From Thermoleophilia bacterium (GTDB lineage: Bacteria; Actinomycetota; Thermoleophilia; Gaiellales; Gaiellaceae): a stretch of 64,000 bases of DNA. This document shows, in pieces, positions 8,483 through 19,300 of the stretch. The notes beneath the pieces were generated by a model. The model ran no database searches. It was not told where the DNA came from and worked only from the letters and a program-made list of their open reading frames with translations. Each line of letters starts with the position of its first letter. Position 1 is the first letter of the stretch. A program made the translations under genes and the position numbers. The stretch spans positions 1 to 64,000 of the forward strand of contig JAICSH010000004.1 of NCBI GenBank assembly GCA_025936995.1, read 5' to 3'.

Positions 8483-9772
8483 TCAGGCGGGTGCGCCGGC
8501 GCGCGCGGCCAGCGCTTGCTTCAGGAGGTCGAGCGCCTTCTGCGCGTTGCCCTGCTCCTCGTAGATCGCCGCCATGGCCGAAAGAGACTCGGCGACGTAC
8601 CGATTCGCGACCGGGGAATGCTCGACGGCGAGTTCGTAGAGCTCGAGGGCGCGGGCGGTGTCCCCTTCGCGGCGGTAGACGTCTGCGACCGCGGCGTAGG
8701 CGCGGGCCGCGTCCCTCGGGGCGGCAGCGTTGAGCTGCGGGACGGTGCCCAGGAGGAGCTCGATCGCCCGCGTTCCGTCACCGAGCGCCGAAAGCGCGCG
8801 GGCCCGCTCGACCGCGAACATCGCCGCCTCGGTCGGCTCCCCGGCGGCGACGACAGTCGGTTCGGCCTCGTCGAGGAGGTCGAGCGCCACCTGCGGGCTG
8901 CCGCGGTCGTTCTCGATGTAGGCGACCATCAGCAAGGCCCGCGCGGCCTCGACCGTCTGCTCGCTCGCTCTCAGGGTCGCGACCGCCAGCTGCGCGTATT
9001 CGGCCGCGCGGTCGGCGTCACCCTCTTCGAGGTGGACGCGAGACTGCGACCAGTAGAGGCTCGCGCGCAACATCGGGTCGATCGTCTGGCGCGCGAGGTC
9101 GAGAACCTCTCCGACAGCCGCGTGCGCGCGGGCAAAGTCGCCGTGGTCGACGTAGGCGTTGGCGAGAAGGAGCGCGAAGCGGACCTGGTCGAACTGGTCT
9201 TCACGCTCGCGCGCCTCGTGGAGGAAGCGCTCGAAGATCGCGAACGCTTCCTCGAAGCGGCTTTGTGCGGCGTAGCTGCGACCGAGGGCGTTCGCCGCCG
9301 CCGAGGCGTCGCCCGGGCCCAGTGCGCCGGACTCGAGCGCATGCTCCAGGAGCGCAATCCCCTGCGGGACGTCCCCGCGGCGGAGCGCCACGCGTCCGAG
9401 CCCGAGCTCCGCCCGCGCGAGCTTCTCCGGCGAGTCTGCGTCCGCGTGCGCTGCCTCGTACAGCTCCGCTGCCCGCTGCTCGTTGCCGAGCCGGAGGGCG
9501 ACCTCGGCCTCGAGGAACTCGGAGCTGACGGCATCGGCATCGGGAAGGCCGGTGGCGAGGTACTCGGCGCTGACACCGAGGCGCTTCCCGAACTCGCGCA
9601 GGATCTGGAGGGAAGGGACGCGCGCGCCCGCCTCGATCCGGGAGACGTACGCCGCCGTGCAGCCGTCGAAAGAGAGCTCGCGCTGAGTCAGGCCGGCAGC
9701 GCGCCGCGCCTCCTTCAGGCGTTGCCCGACGGCGGCCGGGTCATCGACGTGAGTGGACGGGCGGCGGGGCAC
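8483..9772 (-). CDS. XRE-family regulator with TPR domain
   Basis: This 429-residue protein has an N-terminal lambda-repressor-type helix-turn-helix (about 14-70: VGQRLKEARRAAGLTQRELS ... YVSRIEAGARVPSLQILREF). A TPR superhelix of about nine repeats follows (80-425). This is the architecture of actinobacterial peptide- or ligand-responsive XRE-TPR regulators. Start GTG9772. The LuxR-type regulator follows in the same direction after 31 nt; both may sense different inputs for the same local regulon (inference). The target and ligand are unknown. Confidence 0.87.
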   Translation of the reverse strand: MPRRPSTHVDDPAAVGQRLKEARRAAGLTQRELSFDGCTAAYVSRIEAGARVPSLQILREFGKRLGVSAEYLATGLPDADAVSSEFLEAEVALRLGNEQRAAELYEAAHADADSPEKLARAELGLGRVALRRGDVPQGIALLEHALESGALGPGDASAAANALGRSYAAQSRFEEAFAIFERFLHEAREREDQFDQVRFALLLANAYVDHGDFARAHAAVGEVLDLARQTIDPMLRASLYWSQSRVHLEEGDADRAAEYAQLAVATLRASEQTVEAARALLMVAYIENDRGSPQVALDLLDEAEPTVVAAGEPTEAAMFAVERARALSALGDGTRAIELLLGTVPQLNAAAPRDAARAYAAVADVYRREGDTARALELYELAVEHSPVANRYVAESLSAMAAIYEEQGNAQKALDLLKQALAARAGAPA

Positions 9773-9879
9773 TGGCGGCCAAGACTACAGGCATAACACG
9801 CGAAAAAGCGAGTCCTGCGGACTGGCGGCGGCGCCCGGGAGAAGCTGCTGCCGCCACCAGCCACGACAGGAAGCGAGCC

Positions 9880-9969
9880 CTAGAGGCCCGGCCAGGGGCT
9901 GTCGCCCAGCACGAGCGCGAGCAACGATGCGCCGACCACGATGGCCAGCAAGGCAATCCTTGCGTTCAC
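9880..9969 (-). CDS. Putative 29-residue membrane microprotein
   Basis: A short frame reads VNARIALLAIVVGASLLALV plus LGDSPWPGL. It is one hydrophobic helix with a short polar tail. GTG9969 is preceded by AAAGGA at a workable spacing (9978-9983). It lies in the otherwise empty 282-nt stretch between the XRE gene and the DUF3892 gene. There is no family assignment; it could be noncoding, but the hydrophobic periodicity and ribosome site argue for translation. Confidence 0.45.
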   Translation of the reverse strand: MNARIALLAIVVGASLLALVLGDSPWPGL

Positions 9970-10054
9970 GGACTGTCCTTTCGGTCGATTGACAGAACAG
10001 CCCGGCCGGGTGACGTCTGTTCTACTTCAAGAGTCGGACGTGGCTATCTAATGT

Positions 10055-10387
10055 TTGTTTTCAACAGCGCGAGGGGGTAGACTCGCGGCGACGTGGCGCC
10101 CGCGGCCGACATCTAGATCCATCGCCGACTACCGGATCATCTGCGTCGTACGGGGGATCGACGGAGGCCTCGAGGGCGTCGGCTATACAGCGAACGGCAA
10201 CGGCGTGATGTACGACGACATCTGGACCGTCGAGCAGGCGCGAGGAGCGATCGAGAACGGCGACCGGCTCTACGCCCTCGGCCCGGGCGGCGGCTTCGCG
10301 GAGATCGAGCTCTCCGAGGACGGCATTCGCGCACGGCCGGACAACGGCGGCGACAACACGCTCGACGACCTGCCGGCGTGCGGCTAG
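10055..10387 (+). CDS. DUF3892-family protein
   Basis: Up to 110 residues. The conserved part begins at YRIICVVRGIDG and continues through YTANGNGVMYDDIWTVEQAR, GDRLYALGPGG and a C-terminal DNTLDDLPACG. This matches the small DUF3892 fold (about 75-90 residues; function unknown). The first 20 or so residues after TTG10055 look non-conserved, so the true start may be later, but no better in-frame start is evident. Its TAG stop is shared, as CTAG (10384-10387), with the convergent channel-like gene. Confidence 0.7.
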   Translation: MFSTARGGRLAATWRPRPTSRSIADYRIICVVRGIDGGLEGVGYTANGNGVMYDDIWTVEQARGAIENGDRLYALGPGGGFAEIELSEDGIRARPDNGGDNTLDDLPACG

Positions 10388-10728
10388 GTGCGGTCGCCGC
10401 TCGAGAAGAACGACGCGAACGAGCCTGCGACCGCCGTCACGACGAAGATCGCCCAGAACTCGAGGACGACGTCGACGACCTGCCCGGCGTGCGTGACCGG
10501 GTTGTTCAGCGCGGACGAGACGGTGAGGATCTGCACCGTCGCGAAGAAGAGCGCGTCGCCGAAGCAGTGGATGTCCGTGCCGTGCGCTCCGCGTTCGAAG
10601 TCCCACATCAGCGCCGCGCCCACGAGATCCACGGCCAGGGAGAGGCAGAACGCGATCACGATCCGCGCGAGCAGGCGCCGGTGGCGCTCGCCCCAGGTGA
10701 CGAGCCGTCGCAGCTCCTCTCTCAGCAT
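10384..10728 (-). CDS. Two-TM ion-channel-like protein with atypical filter
   Basis: A 114-residue membrane protein. It has a basic amphipathic start, TM1 about residues 21-41 (RIVIAFCLSLAVDLVGAALM), a pore-helix-like segment with TVQILTVSSALNNPVT, and TM2 about 86-108. This is the 2TM/pore-loop plan of Ion_trans_2 channels, but the K+ selectivity signature TVGYG is replaced by TVSSA. Potassium selectivity therefore cannot be assumed. It is convergent with the DUF3892 gene, with a 4-nt CTAG overlap. Confidence 0.65.
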   Translation of the reverse strand: MLREELRRLVTWGERHRRLLARIVIAFCLSLAVDLVGAALMWDFERGAHGTDIHCFGDALFFATVQILTVSSALNNPVTHAGQVVDVVLEFWAIFVVTAVAGSFASFFSSGDRT

Positions 10729-10796
10729 CGCCGAGAGGCTAGGGCCGCGATCGGCCGGACAGGCCCGCGCGGAAGGGCGATACCCTGGGCGCTCTC

Positions 10797-10885
10797 GGAG
10801 AGGTGTCCGAGCGGTCGAAGGAGCGCGACTGGAAATCGCGTGGGTGCCGAAAGGTGCCTCGAGGGTTCAAATCCCTCCCTCTCCG
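10797..10885 (+). tRNA. tRNA-Ser (anticodon GGA)
   Basis: Acceptor GGAGAGG (10797-10803) pairs with CCTCTCC (10878-10884), and the discriminator is G10885. The anticodon loop CTGGAAA gives GGA, reading UCC/UCU. A long class II variable arm is present. A perfect palindrome begins 16 nt downstream. Confidence 0.95.
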
Positions 10886-10901
10886 CTCAAGGCTGCACTT
10901 G

Positions 10902-10936
10902 CGGACACGTCCGGTACCTGGTACCGGACGTGTCCG
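10902..10936. repeat. Perfect 17-bp palindrome (REP-like; possible terminator)
   Basis: Arms 10902-10918 and 10920-10936 are exact reverse complements around a single T, with core GGTACC-T-GGTACC and outer CGGACACGTCC/GGACGTGTCCG. The outer motif recurs at 31986-32023. It lies between tRNA-Ser(GGA) and the convergent groES-like gene, so it could end both transcripts. Confidence 0.75.
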
Positions 10937-10943
10937 GTTCGGT

Positions 10944-11243
10944 TCAGTCGTGGATTCGCGCGATGAGCTCGGCGCGGCGCAGCACCTTCTGCGCGGTGCC
11001 GGCGAGCCGGACGTCGTAGCCCCCGCCGCTGGGGAATAGCACCTTGTCGCCCGGCGCGACGCCGTCGGCAGCTGAGCCGACCGCGGTCACGATTCCGCTC
11101 CGGCACTGGGCCTCCGCGCTCGCCGGGAGGATCAGCCCCGCGCGCGTCTCGGCCTCCTCGTCGGTCGGCTCCACGACGACGAAGTCGTCGAGGGGCTCGA
11201 GCGTGAGGCGCAGTGGGCGCGTGTCCTCCAGCACGCGGTTCAC
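10944..11243 (-). CDS. groES: GroES-family co-chaperonin
   Basis: A 99-residue Cpn10 protein. The conserved run IxxLDDFVVVEPTDEEAETRAGLILP includes the start of the mobile loop, followed by GIVTAVG, PGDKVLF and a terminal ELIARIHD. It caps GroEL during folding. No groEL is adjacent, so this is probably a stand-alone or second groES. The N-terminus (MNRVLEDTRPLRLT) is slightly extended compared with usual. It is divergent from the LigD-type polymerase gene, with 14 nt between the start codons. Confidence 0.9.
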   Translation of the reverse strand: MNRVLEDTRPLRLTLEPLDDFVVVEPTDEEAETRAGLILPASAEAQCRSGIVTAVGSAADGVAPGDKVLFPSGGGYDVRLAGTAQKVLRRAELIARIHD

Positions 11244-11257
11244 GATACTCCTGAGGG

Positions 11258-12271
11258 ATGCCGTCCCAGTCGCCGTTCGTCGAGCTCGAGGTCGGGCCGC
11301 GCACCGTCAAGGTGACGAACCCGGACAAGGTGTTCTTCGCGACGCGCGGCGAGACGAAGCTCGACCTCGTCCAGTACTACCTCTCGGTCGGGGAGGGGAT
11401 CGTGCGCGCGCTGTGCGAGCGGCCGACCCAGCTGAAGCGGCACCCGGACGGCGTGGAAGGCGAGGCGATCTACCAGAAGCGCGTGCCCAAGCACCGGCCC
11501 GACTGGATCGAGACCGCGACCGTCACGTTTCCCTCCGGCCGCACCGCGGACGAGCTGTGCGTCACCGAGCTCGCGCAGGTCGCCTGGGCGGCGAACCTCG
11601 CCACGATCGACTTTCACCCGTGGCCGTCGCGGCGGCGCGACGTCGAGCACCCGGACGAGCTCCGCATCGACGTCGATCCGCAGCCGGGCACCGGGTTCGC
11701 CGAGGCGAGGCAGGTCGCCGCGGTCGTGCAGGAGACGCTCGACGAGCTCGGGTTCACCGGCTGGCCGAAGACGTCCGGCAACCGCGGGATCCACGTCGCC
11801 TGCCGGATCGAGCCGAAGTGGGGCTTCCGCGAGGTGCGGCGGTGCGCGCTCGCGTTCGCGCGCGAGGTCGAGCGGCGCGCGCCGAAGCTCGTCACGACCG
11901 CTTGGTGGAAGGAGGAGCGCGGCGAGCGCGTCTTCATCGACTACAACCAGAACGCGCGGGACCGGACGATCGCGTCCGCCTACTCCGTCCGCGCCCGGCC
12001 TGACGCGACGGTCTCGGCGCCGTTCCGCTGGGAGGAGCTGGGCGATCTCGAGACCGAGGACTTCACGCTGGCGACGATGCCCGCGCGCTTCGCCGAGCTC
12101 GGCGACGTCCAGGCGGGGATCGACGACGCCGTCTGCGACCTGCGCAAGCTACTCGAGTGGGTCGAGCGGGAGGAGGCGGAGGGGGCCGGCGAGGCGCCGT
12201 ACCCGCCGAACTTCCCGAAGATGCCGGGCGAGCCGAAGCGCGTCCAGCCGTCGCGGGCCAAGAAGAGCTAG
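11258..12271 (+). CDS. LigD-type polymerase/primase domain protein (NHEJ)
   Basis: A 337-residue stand-alone archaeo-eukaryotic primase-like polymerase. The start VELEVGPRTVKVTNPDKVFF, the catalytic Asp pair in LRIDVDPQPG, the TSGNRGIHV motif, and RVFIDYNQNARDRTIASAYS are all typical of LigD POL domains. It fills gaps and adds ribonucleotides at breaks during non-homologous end joining. The matching ligase is encoded convergently just downstream rather than fused, and the two share CTAG stops (12268-12271). No Ku gene is in the window. The C-terminal 30 residues are a Pro/Lys-rich tail. Confidence 0.92.
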   Translation: MPSQSPFVELEVGPRTVKVTNPDKVFFATRGETKLDLVQYYLSVGEGIVRALCERPTQLKRHPDGVEGEAIYQKRVPKHRPDWIETATVTFPSGRTADELCVTELAQVAWAANLATIDFHPWPSRRRDVEHPDELRIDVDPQPGTGFAEARQVAAVVQETLDELGFTGWPKTSGNRGIHVACRIEPKWGFREVRRCALAFAREVERRAPKLVTTAWWKEERGERVFIDYNQNARDRTIASAYSVRARPDATVSAPFRWEELGDLETEDFTLATMPARFAELGDVQAGIDDAVCDLRKLLEWVEREEAEGAGEAPYPPNFPKMPGEPKRVQPSRAKKS

Positions 12272-13287
12272 GCGCGGAGCAGCTCCTCGACTGCGAGGTC
12301 GTCGGGGCTGCGCGGCGGGCGCACCTCGCGCCAGGTGCAGTCGCGCGCGTTCTTGTCCGGCCGGAAGCGGAGGAGCCGCGTACCGTGGCGGAAGCGGTGC
12401 TTCTCGAGCTTGTCGAAGCGAACCTCGACGACGAGCTTCGGCTTGAGCGCCGTCTCCTCGAGCTCTCCCGTGCCCCAGCGGTTCGGCTCGCTGAACCGAC
12501 GGTCGCTCTTCTCGTCGACGAGCGGCAGCACCTTCTCGGCGATCTCCGCCTGGTTCTTCGCGCCTACCGCGGCCGAGCCGACGTAGGTGAGGCTCCCGTC
12601 GTCGGCGTAGAGCCCGAGCAGGAGCGTCGCGATCGTCGCGCGGCCGCCCTTCTTCCAGCGGATCCCGGCCACGACGCAGTCCGCCGTCTTGTGCGGCTTG
12701 ACCTTGACGACGCCGTCGCGCGACCCCGCGAGGTACGGCAGGCCGAGCTTCTTCGCGACCACGCCGTCGAAGCCCGCCGCTTGCAGCGTCCTCAGCCACT
12801 CGCGCCCCTGCTCGACGTCGTCGGAGACCGGCGACAGCTCGAATCCATCGCCGACCTTCTCGAGCTCGGCTCGCCGCTTCTCGATCGGCCGCTCGTGCAC
12901 CGGCTTCCCCTTCCAGAGGAGGAGGTCGAACGCTACGAAGGTGGACGGGATCTCGCCGGCGAGCCTGCGGACGCGGCTCTCCGCCGGGTGGAGCCGCATC
13001 TGCATCGCGTCGAAGTCGAGCGCGCCGTCCCGCGCGATCACGATCTCGCCGTCGAGTGCCGAGTGCGCCGGCATCAGCTCGCCGAGCGGCCGCAGCTCGG
13101 GGAAGTAGCGGAGCAGCGGCCGGCCGTTCCTCGACCAGAGCGCGAGCTCGCCGCCGTCGTTCTCGAGCACCCCGCGGAAGCCGTCCCACTTCGGCTCGTA
13201 GCGCCACCCGCCACCCGCCGGCAGCTCCGAGACGAGCTCGGCCTCCATCGGCGGGAAGGGGACGTCAGGGCCGGGAGCGTCAGGCAT
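12268..13287 (-). CDS. ATP-dependent DNA ligase (LigC/LigD-ligase type)
   Basis: A 339-residue nucleotidyltransferase with OB fold. Motif I is EPKWDGFRG (Lys is the adenylation site, about residue 33), motif III is DGEIVI, motif IV is DGVVAKK, motif V is VKVKP, and the OB domain starts near residue 215. The size matches stand-alone NHEJ ligases. It seals nicks and ends made ready by the neighbouring polymerase-domain protein. A TAGGTT hexamer lies upstream of ATG13287. It is divergent from the giant kinase gene, with 50 nt between the start codons. Confidence 0.92.
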   Translation of the reverse strand: MPDAPGPDVPFPPMEAELVSELPAGGGWRYEPKWDGFRGVLENDGGELALWSRNGRPLLRYFPELRPLGELMPAHSALDGEIVIARDGALDFDAMQMRLHPAESRVRRLAGEIPSTFVAFDLLLWKGKPVHERPIEKRRAELEKVGDGFELSPVSDDVEQGREWLRTLQAAGFDGVVAKKLGLPYLAGSRDGVVKVKPHKTADCVVAGIRWKKGGRATIATLLLGLYADDGSLTYVGSAAVGAKNQAEIAEKVLPLVDEKSDRRFSEPNRWGTGELEETALKPKLVVEVRFDKLEKHRFRHGTRLLRFRPDKNARDCTWREVRPPRSPDDLAVEELLRA

Positions 13288-13337
13288 CTCGGGCGAGAAC
13301 CTAGACGAGCTGTTCGTTCCGCGCGATACTCGACGAC

Positions 13338-16300
13338 GTGGCGGGCGTCGAGGCAGAGCGGACGCGCGCCGCCAAGGTCCAGGACGCGCTCTACCGCGTC
13401 GCCGAACTGGCCAGCGCCGCGCAGGACATGCAGGAGTTCTACCGCGCGATCCACGAGATCGTGGGCGAGCTCATGGATGCCAGGAACTTCTTCATTGCGC
13501 TCTACGACGAGAAGCGGCAGCTCATCAACTGGCCCTACTACGTCGGCGACCTCGACCCCGACCCGCCGGATCCGAACGCGTGGCTCGAGTTCGGCGAAGG
13601 CGACGCCCGCGGAGCGACGGCGTACGTGCTGCGTACCGGACAGCCACAGATACTCACGTACGACCGTTGGCAGGAGCTGATCGAGCGGGGGGAGATCGAG
13701 CCGGCCGGAGTCATGACCGAGGACAGCAGCTGGCTCGGTGTGCCGCTCGCGGCCGAGCAAGAGTCGGTCGGAGTACTCGTCGTCCAGTCCTACACATCCG
13801 AGCGTCGGTACACGGAGCAGGACAGGGAGCTGCTCGCGTTCGTCGGCCAGCACGTCGGCGCTGCGCTCTCCCGGGCGCGCGCGATCGAGGAGACACGGCA
13901 GCGAAACGCCGAGCTCGCGGTGATCAACAGCGTCCAGGCGGCAATCGCGGGCGAGCTCGAGCTGGAGGCGATCTACGACGCGGTCGGCGACAGGATCCGA
14001 GACGTCTTCGACGCGCAAGCCGTCCAGATCACGATGCTCGACGAGGCGACGGGCCTCCTGCACGACACGTACATCTTCGAGCGCGGCGAGCGGTTCCAGG
14101 TCGAGCCATACTCGCCGCTCGGCTTCACGAAGCACGTCCTGGAAACGGGCGAGCCGCTGCTGATCGTCGAGAACCTCGATATCGAATCCGAGCGTTACGG
14201 GAGCAGGGTCGACACCGGGGAGAAGCCGAAGTCGGTCCTGTTCGTCCCGCTCATCGCGCGGGGCAAGCCCGTCGGGGTCGTCTCGCTTCAGAACATCGAT
14301 CGAGAGCACGCGTTCGACGATTCGGACGAACGTCTGCTGACGACGCTCTCGAGCAGTCTCAGCGTGGCGCTGGAGAACGCGCGGCTCGTGCACGAGACGC
14401 GCGAGCGGAACGCGGAGCTCGCCCTGATCAACAGCGTCCAGTCGGCGCTGGCCGGCGAGCTCGAGATGCAGGCGATCTACGACGTGGTGGGCAACAAGAT
14501 CCAGGAGATCTTCGACGCGCAGGGAGTCGCAATCGTGACGCTCGACGAGCCGGGCAGCCTCCTGCGCTACCCGTTCCTGATCGAGCACGGAAAGCGGCTG
14601 TGGCCGGAACCAACCGGGGTCGCCGGCTTCAGTAGGCATGTCCTGGAGAGCCGTGAGTCGCTTCTGGTCAACGAGACCTTCGCGGCAGAGGCCGAGCGGT
14701 ACGGCGCCACCCTCGTTGCCGGCGAGCTTCCGAAGGCCGCGCTTTACGTTCCGCTCTTTTCGCGCGCCCGCGCGACGGGAGTCGTCATGATCGAGAACTT
14801 CGAGCGAGAGCACGCGTTCGACGACGCGGACCAGCGTCTGCTGACCACGCTCGCGGGAAGTCTCAGCGTCGCACTGGAGAACGCCCGCCTTGTGCACGAG
14901 ACTCGGCAGCGGAACGCCGAGCTGGCGCTGATCAACAGCGTGCAGGAGGCGCTCGCCGGGGAGCTCGACCTGCAGGCGATCTACGACGTCGTGGGCGACA
15001 AGATCCAGGAGATCTTCGATGCCCAGGTCGTCGACATCGGCATCTACGACGAGGCGTCGGGGCTCATCCACTTCCCGTACACGATCGAGCGGGGGAAGCG
15101 CTTCCCCGACGAGCCGTTCGAGCTGATCGGCTTCCGCAAGCACGTGATGGAGACCGGCGAGCCCCTGCTGCTCAACGAAAAGATGATGGAGGCGGTCGAG
15201 CACTACGGCAATCCGGCCGTGTTGGCCGGTGAGCTGGCCAAATCGTGGCTCGGCGTCCCGCTCGTCGCCGGAGGCCGCCCGGCCGGCGTGATCTCGCTCC
15301 AGAACGTCGATCGGGAGCATGCGTTCGGCGAGTCCGACGAGCAGCTCCTCGAGACACTTGCGGGCAGTCTCAGCGTCGCGCTGGAGAACGCGCGGCTGGT
15401 GCACGAGACTCGGCAGCGGAACGCGGAGCTGGCGCTGATCAACAGCGTGCAGGAGGGAATCGCGGGCGAGCTCGACGCGCAGGCGATCTACGACGTCGTC
15501 GGGGACAAGATCCAGGAGATCTTCGACGCCCAGGTCGTCGACATCGGCATCTTCGACTTCGCGGCCGGCCTGACTCGCTACCCGTACACGATCGAGAAGG
15601 GCGTGCGGTTCCCCGCAGATCGGCGCGCGCCGATCTCGGGCTCTCCCTTGAACCTACAGGTCATCCAGACCAAAGCTCCAGTGCTTGTCAACGACGTGCC
15701 CGCGTCAGAGCTGGAGCGCGGCGAGGCCCTCCCGGTGGTGCAGGGCGAGCCCGCATTGTCGGTTCTCTTCGCCCCTCTGATCACCGGCGACGAGGTCCGC
15801 GGCCGGATCTCGCTCCAGAACCTCGACCGGACGAACGCGTTCACCGAGAACAACGTCCGGCTGCTGACCACGCTTGCCTCGAGCCTGAGCGTGGCGCTGG
15901 AGAACGCGCGGCTGGTGCACGAGACGCGACAGCGGAACGCCGAGCTCGGACTGATCAACAGCGTGCAGGACGCGATCGCCGGCGAGCTCGAGACGCAGGC
16001 GATCTACGACGCCGTGGGGGACAGGATCCAGCAGATCTTCGACGCTCAGGTCGTCGCGATCCGAACGCTCGACGCCGCGACGGGATTGGTCCATGCCCGG
16101 TACATCATCGAGCGGGGCGAACGGCTGCAGGAGGAACCGATGACGCCGGTCGGGTTCACGAAGAACGTGCTCGAGACCCGCGAGTCGGTGCTCGTCGGCG
16201 AGAACCTCACGGATGTGGCCGACCAGTTCGGGAGCGAGGTCGTGGCGGGCGTGGCGCCGCAGTCGGTCCTGTTCGTCCCCCTCATCGCCAGAGGCGAGGC

Positions 16301-19300
16301 GACGGGCGTGCTTTCGCTGCAGAACATCGATCGCGAGCACGCGTTCAGTGCATCGGACCAGCAGTTGCTGGAGACGCTGGCCGGCAGCCTGAGCGTGGCG
16401 CTGGAGAACGCCCGGCTCGTGCACGAGACGCGGCAGCGGAACGCGGAGCTCGCCTTGATCAACGGCGTGCAGGACGCGATCGCAGGCGAGCTCGACTCGC
16501 AGGCGATCTACGACGCCGTGGGGGACAGGATCCAGGAGGTCTTCGACGCACAGGCCGTCTTCATCTCGACCGTCGACGAGGCGAGCGGCCACATGGAGTT
16601 TCCGTACATCATCGAGCGCGGTGAGCGTCTGACGGCCGACCCGGCGCCCCCGGGCGGCGTCTCGAGACACGTACTGGAGACAGGTGAGTCGCTGCTGTTG
16701 ACCGACGTCGACGCGGAGATCGACCAGTACGGAAGCACGATCCTGGCCGGGGATTGGCCGAAGTCGAGCGTGTTCGTCCCGCTCGTCACGAGCGGCAGGA
16801 CCACGGGCATCATCTCACTGCAGAACGTCGATCGCGCGTACGCGTTCAGCGAATCGGACCGGCAGTTGCTGGAGACGCTGGCGGGCAGTCTGAGCGTTGC
16901 GCTGGAGAACGCGCGGCTGGTGCACGAGACGCGGCAGCGGAACGCGGAGCTGGCGCTGATCAACGGCGTGCAGGAGGCGATTGCAGGCGAGCTGGATCCG
17001 CAGGCGATCTACGAGGCCGTCGGCGACAGGATCCAGGAGATCTTCGATGCCCAGGCCGTCACGATCGAGACGCTCGACGAGACGACGGGACTCATGCACT
17101 ACCCGTACCTCATCGAGCGCGACATGCGGCTGCAAACGGATCCGGGCCCAACGGGGGGCTTCTCGAAGCACGTGCTGGAGACACGTGAGCCGCTCCTGCT
17201 CGTGGAGAACATCCAGGCCGAGGCAGAGCGGTACGGCAGCTCGATCCTCGCAGGGGAGATGGCGAAGTCTGTCCTCTACGTCCCGCTCGTCACCGGAGGT
17301 AAGCCGGTTGGGGCCATCTCCCTGCAGAACGTCGATCGCGAGCACGCCTTCGGCAAGTCCGACCAGCAGCTCTTGATGACGCTCGCCGGCAGCCTGAGCG
17401 TGGCCCTCGAGAACGCGCGCCTCGTGCATGAGACGCGGCAGCGGAACGCCGAGCTCGCCCTGATCAGCGGCGTGCAGGACGCGATCGCCGGCGAGCTCGA
17501 TCAGCAGGCGATCTACGACGCGGTCGGCAACAAGATTCAGGAGGTCTTCGACGCCCAGGCGGCGATGATCATCATGCTCGACGAGGCGTCCGGACAGGCT
17601 GTCACTCCGTACGCGATCGAGCGTGGCGAGCGGCAGCAATGGGAGCCGATGGCGCCATGGGGGTTCGTGAAGCACGTGCTGGAAAGACGCGAGCCGCTAC
17701 TGATCAACGAGGACGTCGTCGGCGAGGCCGCTCGCCTGGGATTCGCGCCCCGGATCGTCGGCGATGTGGCGAAATCGATCCTGTTCGTCCCGCTCGTCGC
17801 CGGTGGCAGAGCGACCGGCGTGATCTCGCTGCAGAACGTCGATCGCGAGCACGCATTCGGCTCGTCGGACCAGCAACTGCTGGAGACGCTCGCGGGGAGT
17901 CTGAGCGTGGCGCTGGAGAACGCGCGGCTGGTGCACGAGACGCGGCAGCGGAACGCGGAGCTCGGACTGATCAACGGCGTGCAGGACGCGATCGCGGGTG
18001 AGCTCGACTCGCAGGCGATCTACGACGCCGTCGGCGACAAGATCCGCGACGCCTTCGACGCGCAGGTGGTCTCGATCGCGACGGTCGACGACGCGGCCGG
18101 CCTCATCCAGTACCCGTACCTGATAGAGCGCGGGGCCCGGCTCCAGGCCGAGCCGCGGCCGATGGCCGGCTTCGCGAAGCACGTGCTGGAAACGCGCGAG
18201 CCGCTGTTGATCGCCGAGAACCTCGACGCAGAGGCGGAGCGCTACGGGAGCACCGTCGTGGCCGGCGAGAACGCCAAGTCCGTCCTGTTCGTCCCGCTCG
18301 TCGCCGGAGGCAAGGCGACCGGCGTGATCTCGCTGCAGAACATCGATCGCGAGCACGCCTTCAGCGAGTCCGACCGGCAGCTCCTAACAACCGTGGCCGG
18401 CAGCGTCAGTGGGGCACTCGAGAACGCTCGCCTCGTCTCGGAGACGCGCCAGCGCGTCGGCGAGCTCGCCACGGTGAACAGCATCGGGCAGGCGCTTGCC
18501 TCCCAGCTCGAGCTCGATGGGCTGATCGAGCTCGTCGGTGAGCAGGTGCGCGAGACCTTCGACGCCGACATCGCCTACGTCGCTCTTCACGACCAGGCTG
18601 CCGGGCGGATCGAGTTCGCCTACCACTACGAGGCCGGTGACCTCCAGCTGCCGGCTCCCATGGAGTACGGCGAGGGCCTTACTTCGCAGATCCTCGAATC
18701 GCGGGCACCGCTCCTCCTCAACCGCGAGGGTCAGCGGGAGAAGGGCGCAATGGTCGGGACGCCCGCACGTTCGTATCTCGGCGTGCCGATCCTGCTCGGC
18801 AGCAGGTCGATCGGCGTGATCAGCGTGCAGAGCATCGAGGAGGACGGGCGGTTCACGGAGGCCGACGCCGGCCTGCTCTCGACGATCGCGGCGAACGTCG
18901 GCGTCGCGATCCAGAACGCCCGCCTCTTCACCGAGATCGAACGGCAGCGGCAGTACCTCGAGTCTCTCGTCGCCATCAGCCCGGCGGCGGTCGTGGTAAT
19001 GGATGTCGAGGAGATCGTGACCGACTGGAACCCGGCCGCGGCCGAGCTGTTCGGCTACTCCGCGGACGAGGCCGTCGGCCGGCATGTCGACGACCTCGTC
19101 TTCGGCTCGAGCAGGTTCGACACCGATGAAGGGCGCGAGCTCACCCGCGAGGCCATGACGACGGGCCGTGCGCAGCGGATCACCCAGCGCCGGCGCAGAG
19201 ACGGCTCCCTGGTCGACGTCGAGCTCATGCTCGTCCCGCTGACGGTCGACGGCTCGCATGCCGGCCTCCTCGCGATCTACCACGACGTGACCGAGCTCCA

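Noticed and set aside
5176-8733. 1,185-codon plus-strand open frame opposite the LuxR-ATPase gene
   Set aside because: It is an Arg/Glu/Leu-rich antisense shadow of a high-GC gene. The minus strand has intact Walker and helix-turn-helix motifs.
9741-9956. 71-codon minus-strand frame before the XRE gene
   Set aside because: It overlaps the XRE start and shows no family features. The 29-codon hydrophobic frame at 9880-9969 has the better ribosome site.
13923-18473. Regular ~504-bp repeat array considered as CRISPR or satellite DNA
   Set aside because: The period is always a multiple of three and encodes complete GAF domains, with no short repeats or spacers.
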